In this document: positions 1 through 8,500 of the stretch, one piece after another
How the letters are laid out: every line of letters begins with the position of its first letter
How positions within the stretch are numbered: the stretch's first letter is position 1
Notes under the pieces: model-generated
What the model saw: the letters and a program-made list of their open reading frames with translations, nothing else
Database searches by the model: none
What the model was told of the DNA's origin: nothing
Source of the DNA: Ottowia oryzae
Lineage (GTDB): Bacteria > Pseudomonadota > Gammaproteobacteria > Burkholderiales > Burkholderiaceae_C
Direction: 5' to 3'
DNA length: 64,000 nt
Assembly: GCF_003008535.1 (NCBI RefSeq)
Contig: NZ_CP027666.1
Location: forward strand, 2,345,501 to 2,409,500
Program-made: the position numbers and the translations under genes

Positions 1-125
1 GGACATTCACAGGCCAAATAAGCGTTAAACCGCCCGCCACCATCCCGTGCGAGCGCGTGCCGCACGCGCGCAACGGCGCCGCCGGGCACGCGATGAGCTT
101 GGGTAGAACGCTGCGGCGCATGGCG

Positions 126-1169
126 TCAGGCCCTCCCCGCCGAGGTGAGGCGCATCGCCTGGGGCCGCCACAGTCGGTCGACCACCTCAACGCGCAGCGA
201 CAGCGCCTGCGCCACGCTGCGCAGGGCGGCGTCGACGTTGCCCGTGGGGTACGAGCCCGAGATGCGCAGCGCGGCGACGGCCGGGTCGCAAGACAAAGGC
301 CTGTCGCTGTAGCGGCCGAGTTCCTCCAGAAAATCGTCCAGCCGCATGGACAGGGCCACCAGGCTGCCGTGCGTCCACGCGGTGTCGGTCAGCGCATCGG
401 CGGGGCTGGCGGTCCGGGCGCCCGCGGCGTTGAAGCGGGTTTGCTGGCCCGCGCGCAGCAGCACGGAGCTGGCGTTGGCGTCGGAGGGGCGGATCTGCAC
501 CGCGCCGTCAAAAACGGCCACGCGCGTGGCGTGTTCGTCCTGGCGCACGCTGAACCGGGTGCCCAAGGCCTGGGCTTGCCCGTGGCGGGTTTCAACCACA
601 AAGGCCCGCCCAGACGCCGCGGCGCCATGCGCCGTGGTGATCAGCACCTCACCGGCCACCAGCTGAAGCCGCCGCTCGGCCGCGCCAAAGCGCACGTTGA
701 TGGCGCTGGCGGTGTTCAGCACCACCGTGCTGCCGTCGGCCAGCGTGGTGGCGCGGCGCTCGCCCACGCCCGTGCGCAAATCGGCCGCCATCTCGCGCCA
801 GGGCGCGTGGCGTTCGACCAGCCACGCGGCGCCGCCGCCCACCAGCGCGATCGCCAGCGCCTGCGCGGCGCGCCGGCGGCCCATCTTGGGCGGGTCTTGC
901 AGACCGGCGCGCGCCACGGCCGCCGCCAGCGGCGACGAAGCCGCGCGCAATTGCTGATTGACGCTTTCGATGCGCAGCCACGCTTGCTGGTGCGCTGGGT
1001 CGGCGGTCAGCCAGCGCTGCCAGTCGGCCAGCACGGCCGGGCTATCGTCCTTGTCGCGCAAATCCAGCAACCACTGCACGGCCTCGCGGGCCGCTTGCGG
1101 CGCGACAGGCGCCGAGTTGGGCGCGTCGTGCGGCAGTTCGCTGGCGGAAAGGCGGGCTGAGGCGCTCAT
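126..1169 (-). CDS. FecR-family anti-sigma factor / sigma regulator
   Basis: Inner-membrane regulator that would carry a signal from a TonB-dependent receptor to the FecI-type sigma factor encoded just upstream. The 347-residue protein opens with a cytoplasmic DUF4880-like segment (WLLDLRDKDDSPAVLADWQRWL) typical of FecR N-termini. One hydrophobic stretch (AQALAIALVGGGAAWLV) follows near residues 105-125, and then a periplasmic FecR domain (RTGVGERRATTLADGSTVVLNTAS). The C-terminal part (YPTGNVDAALRSVAQALSL) looks like the STN-like end of the family. The start at 1169 was chosen because its ATG overlaps the sigma-factor stop (ATGA) and because residues further upstream do not look like the family. 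The partner receptor would be expected beyond the left edge of the window and is not visible. Confidence 0.9.
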   Translation of the reverse strand: MSASARLSASELPHDAPNSAPVAPQAAREAVQWLLDLRDKDDSPAVLADWQRWLTADPAHQQAWLRIESVNQQLRAASSPLAAAVARAGLQDPPKMGRRRAAQALAIALVGGGAAWLVERHAPWREMAADLRTGVGERRATTLADGSTVVLNTASAINVRFGAAERRLQLVAGEVLITTAHGAAASGRAFVVETRHGQAQALGTRFSVRQDEHATRVAVFDGAVQIRPSDANASSVLLRAGQQTRFNAAGARTASPADALTDTAWTHGSLVALSMRLDDFLEELGRYSDRPLSCDPAVAALRISGSYPTGNVDAALRSVAQALSLRVEVVDRLWRPQAMRLTSAGRA

Positions 1170-1681
1170 GGGCCAACACCGAGCACATCGGCGAAGTAAC
1201 ACTGCTCGGCTGCGCGCGTCAGGTGGCGGCGCACCGTGCGTTCGGTGACGTTCAGCTGCTGCGCGATCTGCCGCTGGGTCAGGCCGTCCAGCTGGCTGAG
1301 CAGGAAGGCGCGCTTGACCGGCGCCGGCAGCCCGTCCAGCAACTCGTCCAGCTGCTGAAGCGCTTCCAGCACCAAGGCGCGCTCTTCCGGCGAGGGCACC
1401 AGCGCGGGCGGCAGGCAGCGCAGGGCGTCCAGGTACGCGCGCTCAAGCTGCTCGCGCCGCCAGTGGCTGGCCAACACGCGTGCGGCCACGGTGGTGAGGA
1501 AGGCGCGCGGCTCATGCAGCGGCCCCAGCCCCTGGCGGGTGAGCAGCCGCACGAACGTGTCGTGCGCCAAGTCGGCCGCGCGGTGCGTATCGCCCAGGCG
1601 GCGGCGCAGCCACGCCTGCAGCCACACGTGGTGGTTGAAGTACAGGCTTTCGATGCTCGTCAGGGCCAGGTCGTCGCGCAT
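1166..1681 (-). CDS. FecI-like ECF RNA polymerase sigma factor
   Basis: Extracytoplasmic-function sigma factor, usually controlling iron-siderophore receptor genes. Region 2 is visible in the first 90 residues (LYFNHHVWLQAWLRRRLGD, then HRAADLAHDTFVRLL). Region 4 near the C-terminus has a helix-turn-helix (LDGLTQRQIAQQLNVTERTV, then RRHL). The 171-residue length fits the family. The ATG at 1681 begins MRDDLALTSIESLY, the usual N-terminus; the longer upstream frame is unconserved-looking. The gene overlaps the following fecR-like gene by four bases, so the two are almost certainly co-transcribed and translationally coupled. Iron control is likely by analogy, but I see only a weak Fur-box resemblance upstream. 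Confidence 0.9.
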   Translation of the reverse strand: MRDDLALTSIESLYFNHHVWLQAWLRRRLGDTHRAADLAHDTFVRLLTRQGLGPLHEPRAFLTTVAARVLASHWRREQLERAYLDALRCLPPALVPSPEERALVLEALQQLDELLDGLPAPVKRAFLLSQLDGLTQRQIAQQLNVTERTVRRHLTRAAEQCYFADVLGVGP

Positions 1682-2020
1682 GAATCGGCTCCGCAATCGC
1701 GCGCCGTGCGTGGCGATTGAGGATGAACCTACATAAGAATGATTCGTAATTGTATTCGTGACGCAAGTCCATTCGCCAAGAACCGCACCAACGCGGGGCC
1801 TCGTTGCTGCGTGCAAGGCTCGCCAACGCGGGGCTGCCGCCCTCGGCAGACGCACTCGAGCGGGCTGCACAGAGCCTCCAACGCTCCTGAAACAATAGCA
1901 TCAACCGAAGGTGCCGCTTGCGCTGGCGGCATGTGAGGCCCTAGTGCTGTGCTGCGCGCCGCGTCTGCCGGGCGCGCTCACGCGCTGGACGCCGATGGCG
2001 CGGCACTGTTCAGCGCAGAC
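1682..2020. other. Intergenic region upstream of the sigma-factor gene
   Basis: This stretch of about 340 bases has no convincing gene. Around 1720-1765 it becomes AT-rich (for example ATAAGAATGATTCGTAATTG) against a GC-rich background, which is where a promoter and a Fur-type operator for the sigma/anti-sigma pair would be expected. The match to the Fur consensus is only about half the positions, so I do not call a site. The part between 1870 and 2020 shows no hairpin with a T-run that would clearly terminate pbpC. Confidence 0.5.
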
Positions 2021-4408
2021 TCAGCGCGGCCGCGCCCCCGGCTTGGCCGTGGCGCCGCGCACTTCCAGCCTGCGCTCGTCCAGCACCTGGCCTTGGGCGT
2101 TGCGCAGTTGCACGACGTGGCGGCCCGGCCAAGGCAGCCATTGGGCGCGATCGCCTCGGCCGATTTCGCGCTGGCCGATCCACCAGCGCAGCGTGCTGGC
2201 GGGGGCGCTGCCGGGTTCGGCGCTGAGGGTCAGGCGCTGGCGGGCGGGGGGAATGTCGGGGTCCAGCGCGAGGATGGTGCCGTCCTGCGGGGCGGTGATG
2301 CGCGCGGGCACGGCGTCGCCCGCGTTGGCGTTGGCTGCGCGTTGGCTTTGTGAGCGTTTTCGGCCTCTGGCGCTGGTGGCGCCTGAGCTGGGTGCTTTTG
2401 AATCTGTAGCAAAGAGCGCCTGCTCGGTGCCTTTCAGAAACCACTCGCTGCGCGCCGCTTCGATACCGTCGCCAAAGGCCACGCGCTGTGCGATGACGCC
2501 CGGCGGCGGCGTGGGCGCGCGTGAAGGCGTGGCGGCCCCGCCGCCGCGGGCGCCGTGCAGCGCCTGCATCAGCTCGGCCCACACGGGCGCGGCGCCGCTG
2601 GTGCCGCTGACGTCCCACATCGCCGCGCCGCTGGCGTTGCCCACCCACACGCCGACGGTGTAACGCTGGCTGTAGCCCACGGCCCAGTTGTCGCGCATGT
2701 CCTTGCTGGTGCCGGTTTTGACGGCGCTCCAAAACCGCGTGGCCAGCAGCGAATCCGACCCGAATGTGGGCGCGCGCGCGTTGGTGTCGGACAGGATGTC
2801 GCTCACGATGAAGCTGGCGCCAGGGTCCAGCGCGGCGCGGAACACCGGCGCGGTGCCCGGCAGCAGCGCCGTGGGGCTGACGCGCCCGCCGTTGGCCAGC
2901 GCGCGGTAGGCATTGGTGATCTGCAGCAGCGGTATTTCGGCGCTGCCCAGCGCGAGGCTGTAGCCGTAGTAGTCGCCGCCTTCGCGCAGGCCGATGCCCA
3001 GCGCGCCCAACTGGCGGGCAAAGGCGTCGGGCGTGACCATGACCAGCGTGCGCACGGCGGGCACGTTCAGCGACGATGCCAGCGCCGTGCGCGCCGACAC
3101 CCAGCCCTTGAAGCGCCGGTCGTAGTTCTGCGGGATGTACAGGCCGCTGCCGGTTTGCAGGTCGGCGGGTGAATCGTCGATGAGCGACGCGGCTGTCAAG
3201 CGCCGCTCGGCCATCGCCTGGGCGTACAGGAAGGGCTTGAGCGTGCTGCCCGGCTGGCGCGGCGCCAGCACGCCGTCAACTTCGGCCGCCGCGCTCAAGG
3301 CGCCGGTGGAGCCCACCCACGCCAGCACCTGGCCGCTGGCGTTGTCCAGCACCAGCACGGCGCCGTCTTCGACGTGGCGGCCGCGCAGTTCCTTGATCTG
3401 CTGCGTCAGACTTTGCAGCGCCACGCGCTGAATGCGCGCATCCAGCGTGCTGGTGACGGTGGCTGGCAGCGCCTCGCCCGGGTGCGCTGCGCGCCACGCG
3501 GCCAGCACGCGCCGCGCGGCGTGCGGGGCCACGCCGTCGCTGGTCACGAAGGCGCGGCGCGACAGGGCGACTTCCGTCTGCATGTCCAGCGCCACGCAAT
3601 CGACCTTGCCCGCAGGGGCCGCGCGCATGGCTTTCAGCACGCCGCAGGCGCGTTCGGCCACCAGCGCGGGGCGGGCGTTGGGCGCGCGCACCAGGGCGGC
3701 GGCAATGGCGGCTTCTTGGTCTTGCAGCCCGTGCGGGGCCTTGGCAAACAGGGTGCGCGCCAGCGCGTCGATACCGACCAGCTCGCCGCGAAACGGCACC
3801 AGGTTCAGGTACGCCTCGAGGATTTGGTCTTTGCGCCAGCTGCGCTCCAGCTGCGTGGCCATCACCGCCTGGCCGACCTTTTGGCGCAGCGTGCGGCCGC
3901 CCGTGCCCAGGCGCAGGTCGTCGTCCAGCAGCCCGGCCAGCTGCATGGTGAGCGTGGACGCGCCGCGCGTGCGCGTGTTCCACAGGTTGGCCCAGGCGGC
4001 GGCGCTGACGGCGCGCCAGTCCACCCCGGCGTGCTCGTAAAAGCGCTGGTCTTCCGACAGCACCAGCGCCTGGCGCAGCGCGGGCGAGATGCGCGCCAGC
4101 GGCACCCATTCGCCACGGCGCACGCTGGCGTCGGTGCGCAGGCGCTGCAGCACCTCGCCGCGCCGGTCCAGCACCACCGTCTCAGATGGGCGGTATTCGG
4201 CGCGAATCGCGTCGAACGTCTGCGCGCCCGCGCCTGCGGGGGCCAGGCAAGCCAGCGCGAGCAGGGTGGTGGCCATTGCCAAGCCAGGGCGACGCCCCCA
4301 TGCGGCGGGCTGCCGGCGCACCGGCGGTGTGCGCAAGCCAGAAATGGCGCCGCCGGGCAAGCCGCAGCCCGTGGCGCCGGCCCCACGCCAGCGCCAAAAA
4401 GCCGTCAC
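2021..4408 (-). CDS. pbpC: Penicillin-binding protein 1C (peptidoglycan glycosyltransferase/transpeptidase)
   Basis: Bifunctional class A penicillin-binding protein acting in the periplasm on peptidoglycan. The order is signal/anchor (TTLLALACLAPAGAGAQ), GT51 glycosyltransferase (LSEDQRFYEHAGVDW, then GASTLTMQLA), transpeptidase with its three motifs (GSTLKPF near residue 388, SSLN, KTGTS near 565), and a C-terminal PBP_C beta domain (RITAPQDGTILALDPDIP). The frame is open to 4522, but a start there would leave only 20 bases to the divergent GAF gene; the GTG at 4408 was chosen instead and is uncertain. The linker between transpeptidase and PBP_C (residues about 665-683) is encoded by a copy of the dispersed repeat. 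PbpC commonly pairs with a YfhM-type alpha-2-macroglobulin, which is encoded upstream here. Confidence 0.93.
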   Translation of the reverse strand: MTAFWRWRGAGATGCGLPGGAISGLRTPPVRRQPAAWGRRPGLAMATTLLALACLAPAGAGAQTFDAIRAEYRPSETVVLDRRGEVLQRLRTDASVRRGEWVPLARISPALRQALVLSEDQRFYEHAGVDWRAVSAAAWANLWNTRTRGASTLTMQLAGLLDDDLRLGTGGRTLRQKVGQAVMATQLERSWRKDQILEAYLNLVPFRGELVGIDALARTLFAKAPHGLQDQEAAIAAALVRAPNARPALVAERACGVLKAMRAAPAGKVDCVALDMQTEVALSRRAFVTSDGVAPHAARRVLAAWRAAHPGEALPATVTSTLDARIQRVALQSLTQQIKELRGRHVEDGAVLVLDNASGQVLAWVGSTGALSAAAEVDGVLAPRQPGSTLKPFLYAQAMAERRLTAASLIDDSPADLQTGSGLYIPQNYDRRFKGWVSARTALASSLNVPAVRTLVMVTPDAFARQLGALGIGLREGGDYYGYSLALGSAEIPLLQITNAYRALANGGRVSPTALLPGTAPVFRAALDPGASFIVSDILSDTNARAPTFGSDSLLATRFWSAVKTGTSKDMRDNWAVGYSQRYTVGVWVGNASGAAMWDVSGTSGAAPVWAELMQALHGARGGGAATPSRAPTPPPGVIAQRVAFGDGIEAARSEWFLKGTEQALFATDSKAPSSGATSARGRKRSQSQRAANANAGDAVPARITAPQDGTILALDPDIPPARQRLTLSAEPGSAPASTLRWWIGQREIGRGDRAQWLPWPGRHVVQLRNAQGQVLDERRLEVRGATAKPGARPR
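2358..2413 (-). repeat. Dispersed Comamonadaceae-type repeat, in-frame copy inside pbpC
   Basis: On the minus strand this copy reads TTTGCTACAGATTCAAAAGC, followed by GGCGCC and CAGCGCCAGAGGCC. The same core elements occur in the intergenic copies. It encodes the linker peptide FATDSKAPSSGATSARGRK between the transpeptidase and PBP_C domains. The comEC copy (FATDSGAASVVATGAGG) is read in the same frame. Confidence 0.7.
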
Positions 4409-4542
4409 TGCGGCCGGCAGAACCTTCTGGCACAAGGGATTTCTATGCTGCGTCACTGGCTCTGTAAAAAAACGTAATAGATAATCTGGTTCGACAGGGT
4501 CGGCGCCGCCGATTCCGATCACCCCAAGCAGAACGCCCCATC

Positions 4543-5202
4543 ATGTTCCACTGGCTGACCCGAAAGCTCCGTCGCATCCCGGCAGACGCCAGCGCTTCCG
4601 ACCTGGCGCGGCTGGACGCGTTCCCGGACACCTTGCAACTGACCCGCCCGCTGCAGGACGCCAGCATGTGGGAACCCACCGTGCCCTTGATCGGCGTGCC
4701 CGATACCGCCGACGGCGCGCGCGACGACAACGAGCGCCGCAGCCTCGCGCTGCTGGAGGCGCGGGGCATATCCGCCCTGCAGTACGTCGCCGAAACGGCC
4801 GCCCGCATCTGCGAGACGCCGATGGCGGCGGTGTCGATGATGGACGGCGAGTCGGTGTGGTTCCCGGCGGCAACGGGCATCGAGCTGCAACGCTTGCCGC
4901 GGGCCGGCTCCTTCTGCGCCCAGGCGATGGAAGGCTTGCCCGATCTGCTCATCGTGCCCGACGCGATGCTGGACGCGCAGTTCAGCCAGCAGCCGATGGT
5001 GGTGGACGCGCCGCACATCCGCTTCTACGCGGGCGCGCCCTTTGTCACGGCCAACGCCGTCACCTGCGGCACCGTGAGCGTGGCCGATGTCGTGCCGCGC
5101 GAATTGACGCCGGTGCAGCGGCGCACGCTGGAACTGCTGGCACGCCAGACGGTGATGCTGCTGGACGCGCGGCTGCGCAACGAGGGCGAGCCGCTGGCGT
5201 AA
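4543..5202 (+). CDS. GAF domain-containing protein
   Basis: Cytoplasmic 219-residue protein with a single GAF domain over about residues 75-210 (LQYVAETAARICETPMAAVS, then IRFYAGAPFVTANAVTCGTV). Family GAF domains bind small ligands or serve as redox or light sensors; no output domain (kinase, GGDEF, HTH) is present, so its role is unknown. The first 70 residues are not recognisable. The gene lies on the plus strand between the two minus-strand genes of the usual yfhM-pbpC pair and is transcribed divergently from pbpC across an AT-rich stretch near 4460-4490. Its own start ATG is at 4543; a single cysteine pair (SFCAQAM and VTCGTV) is present. Confidence 0.8.
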   Translation: MFHWLTRKLRRIPADASASDLARLDAFPDTLQLTRPLQDASMWEPTVPLIGVPDTADGARDDNERRSLALLEARGISALQYVAETAARICETPMAAVSMMDGESVWFPAATGIELQRLPRAGSFCAQAMEGLPDLLIVPDAMLDAQFSQQPMVVDAPHIRFYAGAPFVTANAVTCGTVSVADVVPRELTPVQRRTLELLARQTVMLLDARLRNEGEPLA

Positions 5203-5251
5203 TGCCCGGTCAGCATCGGGGCCGGTGGTCAGCCCGTTTATCAGGCCTTTT

Positions 5252-5311
5252 ACTATCATTTGAATAGCTGCTGGCGCACACTGCTGCTGCGCCAGGGCCC
5301 GATTTGATATC
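5252..5311 (+). repeat. Dispersed repeat, intergenic copy
   Basis: Plus-strand orientation. The left arm is CTATCATTTGAATAGCTGCT followed by GGCGC; the right arm is GCGCCAGGGCCCGATTTGA. The GGCGC/GCGCC core can pair as a hairpin. It is the best-preserved copy in the window. Confidence 0.75.
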
Positions 5312-5488
5312 CATTGCAGATGGGCGGGTTGCATCCCGCGTGCGCCGCTGAGTTGCGCCGGCGCGCCAGCGACCTGGCGCACGGCGCGCGGACAAAGTGA
5401 CGGCGCACGCCGGTGCCAGCACGCTCGGCAGGCATGGGGCACCCGCGCGCGCTGCTGCCCGTCACACTCGCCATCTATCCACTGCCTG

Positions 5489-5522
5489 GCGGACGCGGCG
5501 GACGCGGCGGACGCGGCGGGCG
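5489..5522 (+). repeat. 9-bp tandem repeat (GGCGGACGC)n
   Basis: Three full units of GGCGGACGC followed by a degenerate GGCGGGCGC unit, in a non-coding stretch. Too short and too regular to be a CRISPR array. Confidence 0.7.
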
Positions 5523-5598
5523 CGTAGACCGTGGCGTGCGCCTTGCGCCCTGCCTGCGTGCGGGCGCGCGGCACGAACGCAAGGGCGCAAGGACGCCG

Positions 5599-8500
5599 TC
5601 ACGGCGCCTGCACAGCCAGCCGCGCGTTGGGCGCCTCGCCATACATCTCGGGCGCGTACAGCGCTTCGACCCGCGTGGGCGGCAGCTGGAAGGTGCCGGC
5701 GTTGTTCAGGCGCACGGTGTATTCCAGCTTGGCCGTGCCCTTGGGCAGGTACTGGTAGTAGGCGCGGTAGGCCTCGAAGCTGCGTTCCTCATACACCGGG
5801 TGGGTGCCACGGCCGATTTTTTCGCCCAGCGTCGCCAGGGTCGAATCGCGCCCCAGTCCGCTTCCCAGGATGGTGGCGCCGGTCGGCACCGGGTCGCTCA
5901 CGGCCACCCAGCTCATGTCGCTCGCGCCGGTGATGTCCAGCGTCACGCGCAGCACGTCGCCGCGCGAATACTGGCCCTGTGGCAGCTGCTTGTCGGCCTG
6001 CTCGACCGGGGTGATGGTCTTCTTGATCTGATAGCCGGCCGAGAAGGGCGCGGTCAGCGGCACGGCGGCGAGCGACTGCAGCGTGAGCCAGGGCTTGCCG
6101 GTGCCGCTGTGCGTGACCGACAGGTTGGCATCGCCCGCGCCCGGGCCCGGGGCAGGCCAGGGCAGCAGGGCGGTGTTGTGGGTCAGCGCGCCGGGCGCCG
6201 CGGGCGCGCCGAGCGCGCTGGCCGCGTGCGGCTGGCCTTGCGCGTCGGCGGCGCTGCGGCGCACCACCTTGGCCCAGTCGATCTCGGCGCTGGCGCCGCC
6301 CAGCGTGGCCTGCGTGGTGCCGCTGACCGGCTCCGATTCGTACTGGCGCGAGAACTGCTGCAGCGCCAGCCCGCCCCACAGGTTGGCCGTGGTGGTGTTC
6401 CAGGCGCCACCTTGCTGGCGCGCGATGAAGCCGGTGACCAGCCGCGGCAGGTCGTCCTTCCAGGCGGGCTTGTCCACCACCGTCAGCAGCAGGCGCGCGG
6501 CGTTGACGTCGCCGCCCGCCATCAGCCACCACCATTGGTCGTCCTTCTCGGTGCTGAAGACCATGCGCGTGCCTTGCACCGTGAGTCGCGCGCGCAGGAT
6601 CTGCTCTGCTTGTGATAGCTGCTCGCGCTGGTTGGGTATGCCCTGCAGCCGGTTCAGGATGTTGATCCAGTCGATCAGCGCGCTGGTGGGCCACTGGTTG
6701 GGCGCGATGGTCAGGCTGGTCAGCATGGCCGGGCGCGCGGCGCCGTAGCGGGCCAGGGCCTCGATGGCGGCCAGCTTGCGCACGTCCAGGTCTTCGCGGG
6801 GCGACCAGTGCTTGCGTTCCACCCGCCCTTCGACGAAGGCGGTCAGCCCGGCGATCATCGGTGCGCGCACCGCATCGGGCAGGGCGTAGGCCTTGTTCAG
6901 GCGCGCGGCCTCGTGCGTGGCGGCCAGCAGCCAGGCGGTGAGCGTGTCGCTGCCCTGGTGGGTTTCGCCGCCGCGCGGCGGGAAGTAATAGGCCAGGCCG
7001 TCTTCGTCCAGGTAGCCCGGCATTTGCGCCACCGTGCGCTGCCACAGCGCGTCGTCGCCCAGGCCGATGGCCTTGCTGGTGGTTTGCTCCAGGCAGTTGT
7101 AGGGGTAGCGGGCAAACCAGTCGCGCACGCCCGGCAGGCCCTCGGCCAGCTTGGGCTGCAGGGCCAGCTGCACGCCGCCGCGCTTGGCGCCGCTGGCGGG
7201 CAGGGCATCGGCCGGGGGCGACACGGCCAGCGAGTAGGGTGCGGCCAGCTGCACCAGCGTGGCCTGGCGCACCGTCAGCGGCACGGCGGGCACGATGCGC
7301 TGGCTGAGCTTGATGGCGTCGCTGGCACCGCCGGCGCTGCCGCCAGAGACGTCGCGCGCCTGCACTTCCCACAGCAGCGCATCGACGCGGCCGGTGGCGG
7401 CCTGTTCGGGCGCGGTCACGTCCCATTGCACTTCGCGCGCCTCACCGGCGGGGATGTCCAGCGTCTGCGCGGGCAGCGTCAGCAGCGTGGCGCGCGGGGT
7501 GACTTCCACCTTCATCGGCTTGGCCGTGGTGTTGCGCAGGGTGAGCTGCGCGCGGTATTGGTCGCCTTCGCGCACCAGCGGCGGCAAGCCGCTGATGATC
7601 TGCAGGTCTTGCGAGGTTTGCACGCTGGTCTGGCCGGTGCCGAACAGGCCCAGGCCTTCATCCGCCACGGCGACGATCTGGAAGGTGGTCAGCGCGTCGT
7701 TCAGCGGCACATCGACCACGGCGCGGCCTTGCGCGTCCAGCTGCACGCGCGGCTGCCACAGCAGCAGGGTGTCGAACAGCTCGCGCGTGGGGCTGCGCCC
7801 GCCGCCGTCGCCGCCCGTGGGCACGGCCTTGCGGCCGTAGTGGCGCCGGCCAATGATTTCCATCTGCGCGGTGGCGGTTTCCACGCCCCAGGCGCGGCGC
7901 TGCATCATGGCTTCGAGCAGGTTCCAGCTGCGGTTGGGCATCAGCTCCAGCAGGGCCTGGTCGACCGCGGCCAGGGCCACTTCGGCGCCTGCAGCGGGCT
8001 GGCCGTCCGGGCGCTGCACGGTGATGGTCACGCGCGCCTTGCCACGCACGGGGTAGCGTTCGTGGTCGGCCTTCACCTCTACCGCCAATTGGTGTGCAGC
8101 CATGCCCACGCTGATTTCCGCCATGCCCAGGCGGAAGGCGGGCTTGCTCAGGTCAACCAGCGCGGTGGGCGCCTCGTAGTCCTTGCTGTCGGTCCAGAAA
8201 GCCTGCCACCACGCGCGGGGCGACTTGTAGCCCCAGGTGAAAAAGCTGTACCAGGGCACGTCGTACAGGCGCCCGCGCAGCGCCAGCACGCTGACGTACA
8301 CGTTGGGGCCCCAGGCCGGGTCGATCTTCAGGCTGACGGTGGGGTCGTCGCCGCGCAGTTCCACCACCTCGGTGTGCAGGATGCCTTCGCGCTCGACGGC
8401 GACCAGCGCGGTGGCTTGCCGGAAGGGCATGCGCACCTGAAAGCGCGCGGTTTCGCCGGGCTCGTACACCTTTTTCTCTGGCAGCAGATCCATGCGGTCG

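Larger units (their letters stand above)
5203..5598. other. Non-coding stretch with one dispersed repeat and a short tandem repeat
   Basis: Lies between the converging GAF gene and the alpha-2-macroglobulin gene. It contains a repeat-family copy at 5252-5311 and a 9-base tandem repeat (GGCGGACGC, about 3.5 units) at about 5489-5522. Short open frames here have no supporting features. No clear rho-independent terminator with a T-run is visible. Confidence 0.6.

Noticed and set aside
1725..1765. Fur box upstream of the sigma-factor gene
   Set aside because: Only about 10 of 19 positions fit the consensus; the AT-rich patch may simply be a promoter.
5489..5522. Possible CRISPR-like repeats
   Set aside because: A simple 9-base tandem repeat without spacers; no cas genes are in the window.
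6600..6640. Second repeat copy in the alpha-2-macroglobulin gene
   Set aside because: A short match (GTGATAGCTGCTCGCGCTGG) without a recognisable right arm.
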